Positions 25,126 to 38,100 of a DNA stretch of 64,000 bases are shown here, one piece after another. Numbering within the stretch: position 1 is the first letter of the stretch; every line of letters begins with the position of its first letter. The stretch covers positions 36,297,989-36,361,988 of the forward strand of contig OY829326.1 of the NCBI GenBank assembly GCA_963691655.1, in the 5' to 3' direction. Origin of the DNA: Toxonevra muliebris. Lineage: Eukaryota; Arthropoda; Insecta; Diptera; Pallopteridae. Both the position numbers and the translations under genes were made by a program. The notes under the pieces are model-generated. The model worked only from the letters and a program-made list of their open reading frames with translations, ran no database searches and was not told the origin of the DNA.

Positions 25126-25713
25126 GTTTCTCCTATAACGTATAATTAGGTTTATTTGGATAAATATTGCCAAAATTGTGAGCGATTGGATTGAAAATAT
25201 ATAAGAAAAAGATTTTTTTTTATCATATTTGTGGTTACAAGGCATAGCAACACAACTCGAGTTTTGTCGAATTCGAGCTATTATTATAATTGAAATCTTC
25301 ATATGCGATTTCATATTGTGTCAAAATTTTATGAATATCGTTTCAGTGGTTTACGAGATATAAAAGGAAAAATAGCATAACTCAAAATGATTTCTATTAG
25401 CAATTGCCAGAATACCCAAATTTTCACCAATTTCGCACTTAAAACTAGTAGACATTTTTTTTTTTTTTAATTCGAATGTTCGGAATAACTAAAAGGTTCA
25501 TAGATAAATGGTTTAAATCAACTGAAAAATATATTGTTATAAAATTTCTGTGTATAGATTAGAAAATATTCATGTATTGTGATAAAAAATCATTTATAAA
25601 AAGTTAAAATTCATAATAAGAAATATGATAGTTTTAACATAAGTTAACATTGATCAACAAGCTTTATGGTAGATACACATGCACACATTCTACTACACAG
25701 ATATAAATATATA
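25126..25713. other. AT-rich non-coding DNA
   Basis: No gene or delimited repeat is visible between the two neighbouring TIR elements. Confidence 0.5.
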
Positions 25714-27204
25714 GGGTGATTCCATTCATTTGGCCAATATGAAAGAAAGTATTAGGGGATGTTAGGAAAGAAAACATCTACATTGTGAAAGATAATAAGA
25801 TTTTTTTTTTTCCACGTGCTACTATTTCATTCCGAACCGGACAAAAAACAGATAAGCCATTTTATCTGAATTATTATGTATATATATAAATATATAATTC
25901 TAACTATGAGACCATTTCATCAGAATTATTATGTTGTCAAATTTTTATATAAATAAAAAATTAATTTTTATTAAATTTCGGCCTATGTAGGACCAAGAAA
26001 CTGGAACCAAACGCAACACTGTGGGACTTTAGTTATAAAATAATAAGAATATTTATTAAAGATATTAAACAATAATTATGTTATGTTGAAAAAATACGAT
26101 AACGGTAGGGTCTCCAATTCAAAGAGTATGGTTACATATGTTGTCTCATCCACTATTATTGTGCGATTTTCTCTGACAAAATATCAGGTGCTGGTTTGTA
26201 CACATTTCTACCCATAAAATTATAGCACCAGTCACGCCAACAATTTTTTCTTGCAGTCTCTCCTATCAAACGAATTTCACCGAAAATCTACCATATTGGA
26301 AATATTTCTACTAATCTACTCAAAATTAAAATTAATAAAAAAATCTAAATAAAAAATTTATGGTAGAATTCTACCAAAATGGCAACACTGGTCACATCTC
26401 AACTTCATTATAATCTCAAAAAACTTAAATGTAATTGTTTCAATGTATGAATAACATGTCTGCAAAAAATGAGAAAGATTTATCTATTATTTTTCCTAAT
26501 AACAATTCATGAAAAAATTCCATTTATTAACTCGTTTAATGAGAATCCCCCATTAAACACCGGATTCGTAATCCCTCATCCCTCATCAAGCATCGATCAA
26601 AACATCGTTGACAACAGGAAGTATCCTTGAATATTTTATAAACTTGTTTCGGCCGCACAGTGGCAAGAATTTTTAATTTTCTGTTACTTCCATAGGCTAA
26701 GAAGAAAGACCACTGTGACTGCTGGAGAAATGAGTGATTTTCGGGAATTTTTTTGGTTTGTCTAATAAAGGAATATGGGCATCGTTTTATATTCATATTA
26801 TTAAGTGTACTTCCAACAATATTTCCATACATTTTTATTAAAAAATATTGAATAGTTTTGAAGATATGGGCGTTGCCGTGGAACCCGAAAAAAATTTCCC
26901 CCTCCATGGTCACGTTGAGACCAGTTCGAAAAAAGTCGTTTCGAAAAAAACGCGTTTAAAGTTTTCAGTCAATCTACTTCGGTCGGTCTACTTACTATCA
27001 CTAAAATGGCTGTAACTCAGGCAATTTTTGAAATTTTGACTTGTAATTTTGTACACATATTTTTGAATTTATAAACTTTAATTTAAGATAAAAAACTGTG
27101 ATACGTCATAGTGGGCTTCCCCTTAAAATAGTTATATAATTGTTATTCGTCTCGACCACCTCGAATTACCTCTTTTAGTATAAGATATTGGGACGGAATC
27201 ACCC
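25714..27204. mobile_element. Candidate TIR element with GGGTGATTCC ends
   Basis: GGGTGATTCCATTC at the left is matched by GGACGGAATCACCC at the right, which reverse complements to GGGTGATTCCGTCC. The ends are flanked by TATA on the left and TGTATA on the right. The inverted repeat is short, about 14 bp with one or two mismatches. The interior includes a 125-codon minus-strand frame (26913-26536) that I do not recognise and do not call as a gene. A direct GGCAACACTGG-type motif lies at 26379. The pairing could be fortuitous, but this motif at both ends 1.5 kb apart is suggestive of an old DNA transposon. Confidence 0.45.
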
Positions 27205-27210
27205 TGTATA

Positions 27211-30200
27211 TGCAACTGTGTGCGGACAGATAGCATTTTATACAAAAACAACACGCGCACAGAAGCGATAAAACGTTTAACTTGTGTGTGTGTGTGTATT
27301 TTTTTTTTTTTTAATTGGTTTGAAGCAATTTATAAACACAACATGTTTGATGTTGCAAGTGAACCAAAGAAATGTTGCAAGTAATATAAAAAAATGATAA
27401 AGAACTGTTGCGGTTGTGGTGGTAGTACAACTATTTAGTGTTAGTGGCAGTAATGGACTAGCAGTAAACATTTGGGTTTTTAGAATCTGAATATGAAGAA
27501 GATAAATCGTGTGAAAAAATTGTTTTTCTTAATTTTTATTGATAGATGAAGTTTATTATATATAATTTTGAATATGCTATTTTAAATTTAGAAGATAATT
27601 GACAGTTTCAGCGCCGATTCTGTTAAATTTCTTGTATATATATTCGCTTCCAACTTATTACACTGAATGCAGTATATGTAGCAACAGCTACAGAAACAGT
27701 TCTGTTAATCAGTGCAACCAGTCAACTACCACAACCAACAGCAACTACAACAACATTAACAGCAGCAGTGCCAGCAACATATCAAACGAACTTACAACAG
27801 GCACAGCAGACAGCAACCAATAAGCACAACTCCGTCGCTGCTGCCGGCAGTCAGCCAGAGCCACACAGACACAATATTGAATGACTGAATGACTACGGTT
27901 TGTGTTTAGTTTAATAACGTCAACCGTAGAGTTCGCATGTCGTTCGATAACGTAACGGACAAATCTTTCAGATACATCTACATGAAAGAAAAAAAAATAC
28001 ATTCATATTGTTTTTGAAGTGAAATGAATGGAGTGAATTCAGTTCAAATAAAATAACAAGTGAAATTTACTCAAAAATTTATTAAACACAATTAGAGAAG
28101 AAGAAAAATTATTTATGCGGAAAATTTGCATTTTCGTATTGAAATAAAGAAGATGAAAACACAGAAAAGAAACTCATTCGGGAAATAAGAATCTCAATAT
28201 TTCTCAAAATACAAAATTGAATTAAAAAAAAAAAATAAAATAAAGAAATACTCGCGCTCATCTCTCGCACGCAACTCAACAACGTTGAACCGTTTGTATT
28301 TTCAACTTCAACAATAAATTTTCCGACGGTGTCGGCGGCAGCAACAGCGGTCTATTTTCAAAAATCACTCACGAACTCAATCATTCTCGTTCTGAACGTT
28401 TTTCCGCCGTGAACTCACCGAGATATCAAAAAACAAAAACGCATCGCAGCGTACGCCCGAAACGAAAGAAAAAAGTATGCGAAAAAAATTTAACGAAAAA
28501 GTTTAACGAATTGTCTTTAAAAAAAAAAAAATAAATAAATAAGTTTATAAAAAAGTATATAAAAATATAAAATAAAATAAAATAAATTTATCAATATTAA
28601 ATTTTTTGGAATATTCACAAATTTACATTTAATTTGCGAAAATTTGAAAATGCAAACGATAACGAAAATGAAAAGGAAAACTAAATGAATTATTTTTTAT
28701 TTTTGTGCGAAGAAATTAAAATTTGTTTTTTTCTTTTTGGATTCTTTTAAAAGCTGAGATGCAGTATACACAGTGTAGGAAAATGAAAATCTATGTATAT
28801 TTTCTGTTTTACCCTAAACACTGAAAATTAAAAATACCAAAAAAATATAATTGGAAACTTTTATATTTGTAAATTTGTAACAATTTTAAATGCACTTTGG
28901 AGGCGCTTAACTTACCCCTTTGGTTTCAAATAAAAAATAAATCAAATAAATTCAAATAGAAAAAAAAATGAAAAAAAAAACAGAAAGGAAAAATCGATAT
29001 ACATATCTACATATTATACACATACACATATGAACATTGAATACGAATTGTCCTCAACTTTGCACTTCATCGATTCATAGATATAGTCACAGTCACAGTC
29101 GTTGTCGTCCGTCGCAGTCTCGCGCACTAGACTCTAGATCGTTGATCGTTTTAAATACAAAACATATTGTTGTTGTTGTGGTTGTTGTTATTATTTCTTG
29201 TTGTTTTTGTTATAATTACTTTTGTCTAAAATTAGAAAACGTGTGTGTCTGGCATATCGCACATCATCATCATCCTCATCCTCATCACCGCCAGCATCAG
29301 CAACGCCATCAGCATCAAAATCAGAATCAGCAGCATTATCACCATCACACAAACGAAAATATCAAGCAACAATTTCTTTTGCTGTGTTGTTACTGTCGTT
29401 GCTAGTGCCTGCTGCCGTTGCTGCCTCTTCTTCTTGTTGTTTTTTTTTTTTTTTATCTGCAACAAACACAGAAAGAGTCAAGCAGCCGCCTGCCAACGAA
29501 AATCGGCATGAATCAGTGTGTTCTATATATACATATTGAATATAATATACGAGTTCGTATACATATATGTATGTATGTATATACTCTAGTATATATAGCA
29601 TATAATAATAATAATATTATCTATCTAGCGAAAAAGTAAAACATTCATTTATACCCACATATCTGTATCATAGATACGCAAAGCGTTCTTCAAGATTACA
29701 ACACTTTTCTTTTTGTTGTTGTTTTGTTGTTGCTGGTGTATAACTAGAGATCGATGTGATACGACTGCGAGTCGTTGTCGTTCTCGTTGTCATCATCATC
29801 ATCAGCAACATCGTGGTTTTAACGCATCGTTTTCGTCGCTGTGAAAATCGTGAAAATTTTTGCCGAGAAACTCGAACTCGGAACAAAAACGTTCGTGAAA
29901 ATTTGTGAAAAACTTTTGCTGCTGCAATTTTTTCGATATTTTGGTTTGTTTGCTTTGAATCAGTGCGATCATCACGTACGCAGCAGTAGCAACAACAAAT
30001 GCAGAGGTGGGCATCATACGCAGTCACCCTTATGCTCTTCCCTATGCTTGCTCGCGAGAGAGTACAAGTTTTTTCTATATTCATATAAGCACACACACAC
30101 ACACACACTCCCATGCTTACTCACACATTTCTCACACTTTTCACTCTTGTCTCATGCCTCATGAATGCGCTTAAAAGCGGATACGGTAGTGCAACAGTGA

Positions 30201-32921
30201 GACTGTATACGCATACGTATGCGTGTTTTTATGTAAGTGTGTGTGTATTTGTACATGCAGTTACTTGCAGTGAGTGAGTGAATGTGCTGCTGCCGTGTGC
30301 GCTGTGTGGCTATATGCAGAGAGTTGACGCAAACAAAATCAGAAAAATTAAATAGCTGAAAGTTTCATGTATATTCTTTTGCCGGACCGGACCATCAGTC
30401 AATAACTCGTAAATGCAACAAGAAACGAAACAAAAATATCTCGCATACATAAATAATTTTTCTGCATTTTACAATTGCTGACTACTTTCTGCTGTACACC
30501 CTCGCTCATTTAAAAATGTTATTTTATTTTCTTTTATTTTTTCCTCCTTTTTAGTTTTTATCTATAAAACTATATCTAACTGCAAAAGTTGATGTAGCAG
30601 CTTTGTTTTTATTTAATTCTTTTTTTTTTTTTTTGTTTAATTTTCTTGTTGATTGCGATTACAATATCAACAACAATAACGAAAATTTCTGCTTTTTGTG
30701 TTGCTCTTCTTAATGATAATAATATAAAAAATAATAATAATAACGATGTTTATAATGATGATGTTGCTGTTGATGATGATGAAGAGCAACGGCAAAAATT
30801 AGCAGCAGCATTGGCAGCATTTTATGGTGGCAGTGATGGGTGCTGCTGTAACTGCTGCGGCACTCTAAATCACTCAAGAGTGACGAAGAAGTAGAAATAA
30901 AAATCATTAAAAAACAACTACTACTAGTATATACTAATGCCAAAGCTATTATAATGCAGTACTCTTCTGTGTATGGTTGTAGTAATAATAATAAAGGCAA
31001 GAACAACAACAACTACGTACTACAAAAACTAAATTCTCAACTAAATTAAAAAAATGAAAAAACTAGAAAGAAAAAGAAAAAAACGTTAGAATACTTAGCA
31101 TCAAAACTGTAAAATAGCAAGCAAATCTTTTGAAGTGAAAAAAATTCTTTTTGTTTTTGTTTTTTTGGTAAAACTTTGTGAATCAAAGTAAAATATTTTA
31201 ATATTTTTTTTGTTTCTTAATCTAAATTAACTAGCAAGCAGCGTATACGTAACGTCGCGTCATCAGCCAAGAGAGCAACAACAACAGCTAAACACTACAA
31301 CAGCAAAGCCGAAAACCAAAAGTGTATCTAACGAAAAAAGAAAAACGCTTCACCCAAACGCACGCACGCACGTCCCCCTTTTATATTTTATAGTGTATAT
31401 ATGAAGTATGTTCATATGTGTGTGTGCGTTGGTGTGCCTGTGTGTATATATGTGTGTATTAGTTTAGTTTAAAGATTTTTTTTTTTAGTTTTGTGAGACG
31501 TATTGTATTTTCCGCTTTGTTTTAGATGAGAATTGTATCAAAAACACACCCATCATAAAATTTTGGTTAATTTTTCTCGAGTTCAAATTAAAATATTCTT
31601 GAATTTTTTTCTATTTCAAAGTGTTTGATTTATATTTGCAGCAACAAATTTAAAATAACCAAATTCAGAAATTTTATAAAAGATACTAACAAAAGTATCA
31701 ATTCAATCCATTGGAAAACATACAATTTAAAAAAAAAATATGCAACAACAAAAAAGTGTTTAAAAAAAGAAAAGAAATAAATTAGAATGAAAATGTTAAA
31801 AAAAAAATTATAATTATCTATAACAAAAAGTGAATGAAACTAATTTTTTTTTTATTTCAAATGAATGAAAAAAGAAATAAAATTTAAACTAACGCTACAA
31901 ACAAAAAAATAAGATAAAATACGAAAATCTTTTGCTATTAATTTGTGAAGCTTGCTACTGGGACCCAAAGTCTATTGTTCCAAAAAGTCAGTACAACAAG
32001 AAAAACAACAATAATTTATACTCAACAACAACAGCAAACACAGACACAATATTTAACCAATATATTTTTTGATCTATCTCAAAAGTAGGTGCAAGAATTC
32101 TGCGTTAATTTTGAATACTGTCGTCGTACATTTTCATATATTTTAAATTTCTTTTTGATATTTTATCATTGCGTTTGCGTTGTTGAAAAATGACTCATTT
32201 GTTGAAAAAGTATATAGCATCAACACGTAAAAAAGTCAACAACAATAACAACAACGACATCAGCAGCAGCAACAATAAAATCAGTCAAATAAAAATCAGC
32301 AGCAAGAAAGTTTCTTCAGTTTGCTTAATTAAATGCTAAATTTGTGTTTTCAACCAAGTGAAACAAATAAATTAAATAAAACAAAATTAAGGTAAATGAA
32401 ATACCAATTCAATTAAATACATACAAAAATTAAAAACTGAGAAAAAAATTTTGTTAAGAAAAAAGAAAATAAAAGAAAAGCAAAAAACGAAAAGAAACGA
32501 AACGAAAAGTGCGTGACAATGAAGCTTTTATATCGACATTTGCGGCAATATTGCAATAAAAATATAGAACAACAACAATTGGCAGCAATATCTAAATGGA
32601 AGTTAAATAAGAAACGCAGCTAAAGTGTTTTGTTTTTGGTAAGCGTCCGAAATCAAAGAGACAAAAGTGTGAGAAAAAAAAACTCTTGAAAAACGAAAAT
32701 AAAGTCTAAGAAATATCGGCAACAGTAGCAAGTAATAATATCATCGAATCATTCACTAACAAACGAGCAAACAAACAAACATTGATTCAAAATATTCAAA
32801 CACACACCCAAATACATAAGCAACTAACAGCAATTGCCTGCCGTTGTCGTAGTCGTTTTGAATCCGTTATTTCTAAAACAACAAATAGGGTTGGTTCCTT
32901 ACAACTCTGACGGACGACGCC
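27211..32921 (+). promoter_or_regulatory. vn: Putative vn promoter and 5' leader region
   Basis: This 5.7 kb immediately upstream of the vn start codon changes character. It is rich in CAACAACA, CAGCAGCA, GTTGTTGTT, A runs and moderately GC-rich patches (28255-28500, 29085-29145, 29755-29900). These are typical of fly promoters and long untranslated leaders. Short open frames on both strands (for example 27599-27823, 29037-29539, 30646-30894) are dominated by simple repeats and are not called. No TATA box or initiator could be assigned with confidence, and any 5'UTR intron is undetermined. A plausible donor context AAGGTAAAT lies at 32390-32398. Assignment to vn rests on position alone. Confidence 0.4.
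30089..30109. repeat. CA microsatellite
   Basis: About ten CA units in the putative vn leader region. Confidence 0.85.
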
Positions 32922-35151
32922 ATGTATGCGCGAGTATTGCGCAAATGGAGTCTAAAAACGAAACGAATGTCTATCAAGAAGTGGCTAACTGTTGTTGTGG
33001 TGGTCACTATGTTGCTACTTATAATATGCGCGCCAGTAACAGCAGCAGCAGCAGCAACACTAACTGCAAATGTGGCAGCAGCAGCAGCAACAAATGCCGA
33101 CTACAACAACAAACTATTACTGCAACAACAATCGCCAACAATAATGAAATATCATACAAGGCAGCTGCAAGATACAGCAGCGGTAGAAATACCAGCAGCA
33201 GGAGCAGCAGCAACAGCAGAATCATTATCAGCATCAGCAACCTTCAAATATGTATTCAAAAAATCATCAGACGCTGCAACAACAGCAACAAGAATTCCAC
33301 CAAATGCTGGCAACGTCATAGAAGAAAGTTTTTATATACCAGTTGCAAGCCAAGAAGACGAAGAAAGAGATAGTTATACAAATAATAATAATAATAATAG
33401 AGCAGCAATAAGAAATTGGCAAAATGTTGCTAACAATAATAGACTTATTAATAAACTAAGCAGTGGCAGCAGTAGCACCAGCAACAACAATAATAATAAT
33501 AATAATAATATTGATAATAGTAATAGTAGCAGTAGTAGAAGTAGCAATAGTAAGATATTTAATAGCATTAGTAGGCTTAGTAACAGTAATAATCGACAAC
33601 AGCAACAACAGCAGAAAAAAGGAAACGAACATCAGCAAAAACTACCACCCCCACAACCACATTCAGCAGCAGCATATACCGATAGTTTGGTATATTCTTA
33701 TTATTATAAAACACCAATATCAGCACCAGTATTGGATCGAATAAAACCACAGCGACAGCAACATATGAATATTGTAGATGAGAATGATAATGATGATAAT
33801 GATGAGCAACCAGAGGAGGAAGAAGAAGATGATGATGATGACGATGATGAGGATGATGAGGAAGATTTGGAAGAACAAGGAGAATTTGAAAATGAAATGA
33901 AATATACTGCTATTGAAAAAGATATTGCTTCAGTAACATCAGCAATGCCAACAGTTTATAAACAAAAAGTTCCAAATGCTAAAAATAGTCAAATAATTAA
34001 TATATTAAATAATGCCTATGAATACAATAAACAAAAAGAGGAGCAACAGATACAGCAAATAGATGCCAATAGTCATTCTATGCAACAAAAAGATACTGTT
34101 GTGGCAACTGTCCCAATTTATGTGCGCAGCATTAAAGCTCGCAGACATATACAAGACCAACAACATCAACAACACTCATCTGCAACATCACAAAACTATC
34201 ATAGCCCAGTGCGAGAAACTCCAGCATCACCATCATCCCACTCATCATCAGTGTCAGCACCGTCGTCATCGTCGTTGTCATTATCAGCAACAACTGTACA
34301 CAAATTCTCAAATAATACTGCCACGCCACTAGAGCATACAACTGTTGTTCCTTATCGGTATTTAATCGAATCACTTGTATTACCACTGGAAAACAGTGCC
34401 AATTTGACTAAAGCCCAACGTCAGGAGCTATCGGATGAACATGAAAGACAACGTCTGAAAATGCAAGAACAGCAACCACGTAATCGTCGCGATTCACGGG
34501 CATTTGGGCAAATGCGAAATGTTGCTGGCGGCAATACTCAACAGCAAATTTTCGGTACACAGCAACAGCAATTTCAGCGTTTGCAATCACAGCAGCAGTC
34601 CACAAATCTCAATAACAACAACATAAACAAGCAGCAGCAGCAGCAATCTTTTCAACAACATCACAATCATAATAGCCACCAGCACCAGCACAACCACCAT
34701 CAGCGGCAACGGCAACATTTCCACCAACAACAGCATCAACGGCAACGCAAACATCCGCGTCGCTATTGTTCGGCCCGCGATCCCGCCCAATTGGCCTTTG
34801 AGGCGCCCACTGTATTCGAGGGTAAAATCATCTCAATGACACCGAATCGACGAGCCAACTTCTCAGCCACCTTCGAAGTAAAAGATACATTCAAACATCA
34901 AATTGGGTATCGCCTGGAAAAATATGTGCGTCTCCAGTTTGCGTATCGCAATACTAGCGGCGAATGCGATATTTATCGTGAGCAGCTGCGGCCACGTGGT
35001 CTCGTACGTGGCGATCAGCTGGAGCAGGGACGCATTTATTTGATGTTTGTACAGCAAATCGGTTTGGGTAATTTCACCATATTGGGCCAACCGATACGAA
35101 AGACACGACGCGTTGTCGAAGCGGTTAAAAATGCTGTGAGCGAAAATTATG
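32922..35151 (+). CDS. vn: vein, first coding exon (EGFR ligand, neuregulin-like)
   Basis: Vein is the secreted neuregulin-like ligand of the fly EGF receptor, used in wing, muscle and epidermal patterning. The start MYARVLRKWSLKTK resembles Drosophila Vein as I recall it. A hydrophobic signal segment follows at residues 21-45 (WLTVVVVVTMLLLIICAPV). Residues 46-615 are low complexity: Ala, Asn/Ser and Gln/His tracts, with an acidic D/E block at about 285-325. Residues 616-743 are the conserved part, starting CSARDPAQLAFEAP. It holds cysteines at 616 and 682 and N-glycosylation sequons at 646, 677 and 717, just after a basic HPRR stretch. The exon ends in GAAAATTATG before GTGAGT at 35152, a phase-1 junction. 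Reading on gives only a stop at 35166. The Ig-like and EGF domains must be on later exons not seen here. The low-complexity part is longer than I expect in Drosophila. Confidence 0.9.
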
Positions 35152-35157
35152 GTGAGT
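35152..35157 (+). other. vn: Splice donor of vn coding exon 1
   Basis: GTGAGT matches the consensus donor and follows directly on the conserved NENY/SENY-type end of the exon. Without splicing the frame stops five codons later, so the donor decides the protein's continuation. Confidence 0.85.
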
Positions 35158-38100
35158 TGAAAGTTTAGATTCTAAAAGTACTTAACTAGTTTAGTTTTAA
35201 TTGAGGAAATACATTTTCAATTATTTAAGTTTAATTTAATTATATTCGAATTGCATTAAATCTTCCAGAAGTTGCAGGAAAATTTATGCATAAAATTTAA
35301 TTTGCAAACACGCAACACATTCTATACACAATTACATTGTTGCAGTAATTTTTGCGCAGCGCGCTCTGTTGTCTGTCTCCAACAAGCGGATGCGGATGTG
35401 CCAGTTGTATTCGTGTGCGCGAAAATATACGAAAATCTGCATACAAAAATGTATGCAACAATAAAGTTTATGATAAAAATCACAAATATACGTGAGCTGA
35501 AGGTTCAGGGGTTCTCAAATGGGGGAGAACTTCAACTATTAGGGTGCACCTTATTCCCAATTTAAGCATTCTCTACAAAGGTTTAGGTTTTTAGAGATTT
35601 CCAGAATAAAAAATTACCAATTTGAATTGCAATTTGTAATCGCAAAAATCTCCATGCTAGGTGAATAAAGAAAAAGTTTTGTTTTTATGATTGATTGAGA
35701 GCTGATAGCACTTGTTCTGAGTTCGGGCCTAGTTCACTTTGGGTCTCTAGATGAAATTTTTTTTATTTTTCAAAAAGCGTTCCTAATAAAATTTTGGTTT
35801 GTTCCTTTTCCCTCTCTCCCTTTTTTTAGTATCTATTAATATCATTAATGAAAGGTACTTAAATTTGTTGATAGATGTAAACAGAGTAGGTTCAAATTAA
35901 GTGAAAGAGATTAGGAACCTCTGCTCAACCACAACTGACACAGGAAGGCATTTTATCTTCATATCTTTTTTAACATTTTTTTCATAGTTTTTCTTTAACG
36001 CTTTTTTTTGTAGTTTTTCTTTAACGTTTTTTTTTCTTGAATTTACTTTTTGATTTTTATTTTTACTTCTCTTTTTGTGTTTTGTGCTCTTTTTTGTCAA
36101 CTTCACGCTCTGCTAATATTCACTAGACCGAAATAATTTATTCAACACACCCGCAAATAATCACAGATACATAAATACACACACATATACACATAAATAA
36201 ATTCACACATAGATAAATAAATAAATACAAATGCACATTTAGAAATGTATACAGAGAAGAAGGAGGAGGTGAAGGTGGTACCACGCTAACAAGAGGAATA
36301 CAGAGCGTATCAGCCAGCAACAGCAGCAGAAACACAGCAACGCAAAGGGCAATTTTTTCATTAAAAAATAGAAGATTTTTGAACAGCTACAACAACAAAT
36401 CCATCAACAAGAAAAAATTGCAATTTACATGAATTTTGTGTGTTGCTAATGCGCGCTGGCATTATTGTTGCTGCCAGTTTTTCTTTTAATCATATTCATA
36501 TCTACATACATATACATATAGGGATACATACATACACATGTATATTTACATGTATATATGTACCTACATATATATTTATGTTGCTTCTTAACATTTGCAA
36601 TTATTTAGTTTACTTTCGACCTTTTTTGCTTTTCATTATGTTTTTTTTTCTCTCTCTCTCTCTCCCTTTCTCTCTTTTTGTTTCTGTGTGCAGTAGCAAT
36701 TGTTGTTGCTACTATTATTATTGTTATTATTATTGCTGCATCAAAACTGCCCAGTGTGTGTTGCTGCTGCTGTTATTGCTGTTGCTATTGCTTCAAAGAA
36801 GCAAGCACGCTCATTCGCTTCCTTCGTCGTTTATATCATTTCGAAACAAAAAAAAAAAAAAAACAACAAAAGTATATCTCAGTATCTTCTTCATATTTTT
36901 CTTGTGTTGTTGTTACTTGTGAAGCGTTGCGGTTCACAGCGTTTTTCATGCAACTTTATTGCTTTGTTTTAATTTCTTTTTATTTACATTTTTGCAAATT
37001 TTTCTACTTCTCGTTTTTGATTTTGCTTCATATTGTGTGCTGTTTTTGTGTTTTTATATTCAGAAGCGAAAAAACACAAAAAAAAAAACAAAAAAAAGTT
37101 TTTAATTTCATTCATCAACGTTTGCAACGTATGCGTGATTATTTTTGTTTGAGTGCGTATGAATGTATGTATGTATGCGTATATTTGTGTGTACCACTTC
37201 TAGAAACAGTATATTGTTAGTTGATTTTAATTGTTGGTGTTGCTGTTGTTCTTGTTGTTGCTCCTCATATTGTGCGTCAAAATCAGCTGCAATCAGCTGT
37301 TCACTTTCCCAGCTCATTTAATACACACTCACACATACACACAGAAATCAATCCACACAGTAAGACATTTGCATATCTCAGCTTTATGAACACTTTTTTA
37401 TTTATTATTTTTGGCAATCGCATTTCGTTTTTTGTTGTTTGTTGTTGTTATTATTGTTGCTTTGCATTCGACAGGATATTTAGATAAAATTCCACAGATT
37501 TATTATTGCCGATTAATCATTTTGTCTGTGTTTTTTGTGATTTTGATGTTTGTGTTTATTTTGTGTGTGTGTGTGTGTTGCAGATCAAAGTCTGCTTGGT
37601 GGTAAATGATGATGATGATGAAATCGAACTTACCACCACCCACTCATCGTTAAGGTAAATCAATTATATATAGTTAACTATTTCACAAATTCTTGCAATA
37701 TTCTTTTATTTAGTCATAGATACGATTACGTATATACTAATCCATGCAAATATACCTACGTACACAGTATGTATGTGTGTGTCTATCGTTGCTGCGCATC
37801 ACATTCAATTTCAATCAAATTTTTGTTTTAATGCAAAAATTTTTACTAGTTTATTATTTGTTTAAATTCAATTTTTATATTTTTAACTGATGTGATTATT
37901 ATCATACATATATTTTTGATCATAATTAAGTGCATACTTTAATGTTATTTGTAAACACGTGTACCGTAAAAGTAACATAACACACTGACCTGTTTATAGA
38001 TTCATGATTAACCGAAATTTCTTCTATAGCAGGAAATTTGAACTGCTTTTAAATATAACAGCATGCACTCTTCTTATTATCTTCCAACCAAGACTTCCAA

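Noticed and set aside
32834..33373. 179-codon frame overlapping the vein exon
   Set aside because: It is a frame shadow of the CAG/AAC repeats in vein, rich in Ser, Asn and Cys without a domain.
36440..37220. 160- and 180-codon frames in the vn intron
   Set aside because: Leu, Phe and Cys-rich translations of T-rich and CTG-rich DNA; all three frames are open for the same compositional reason.
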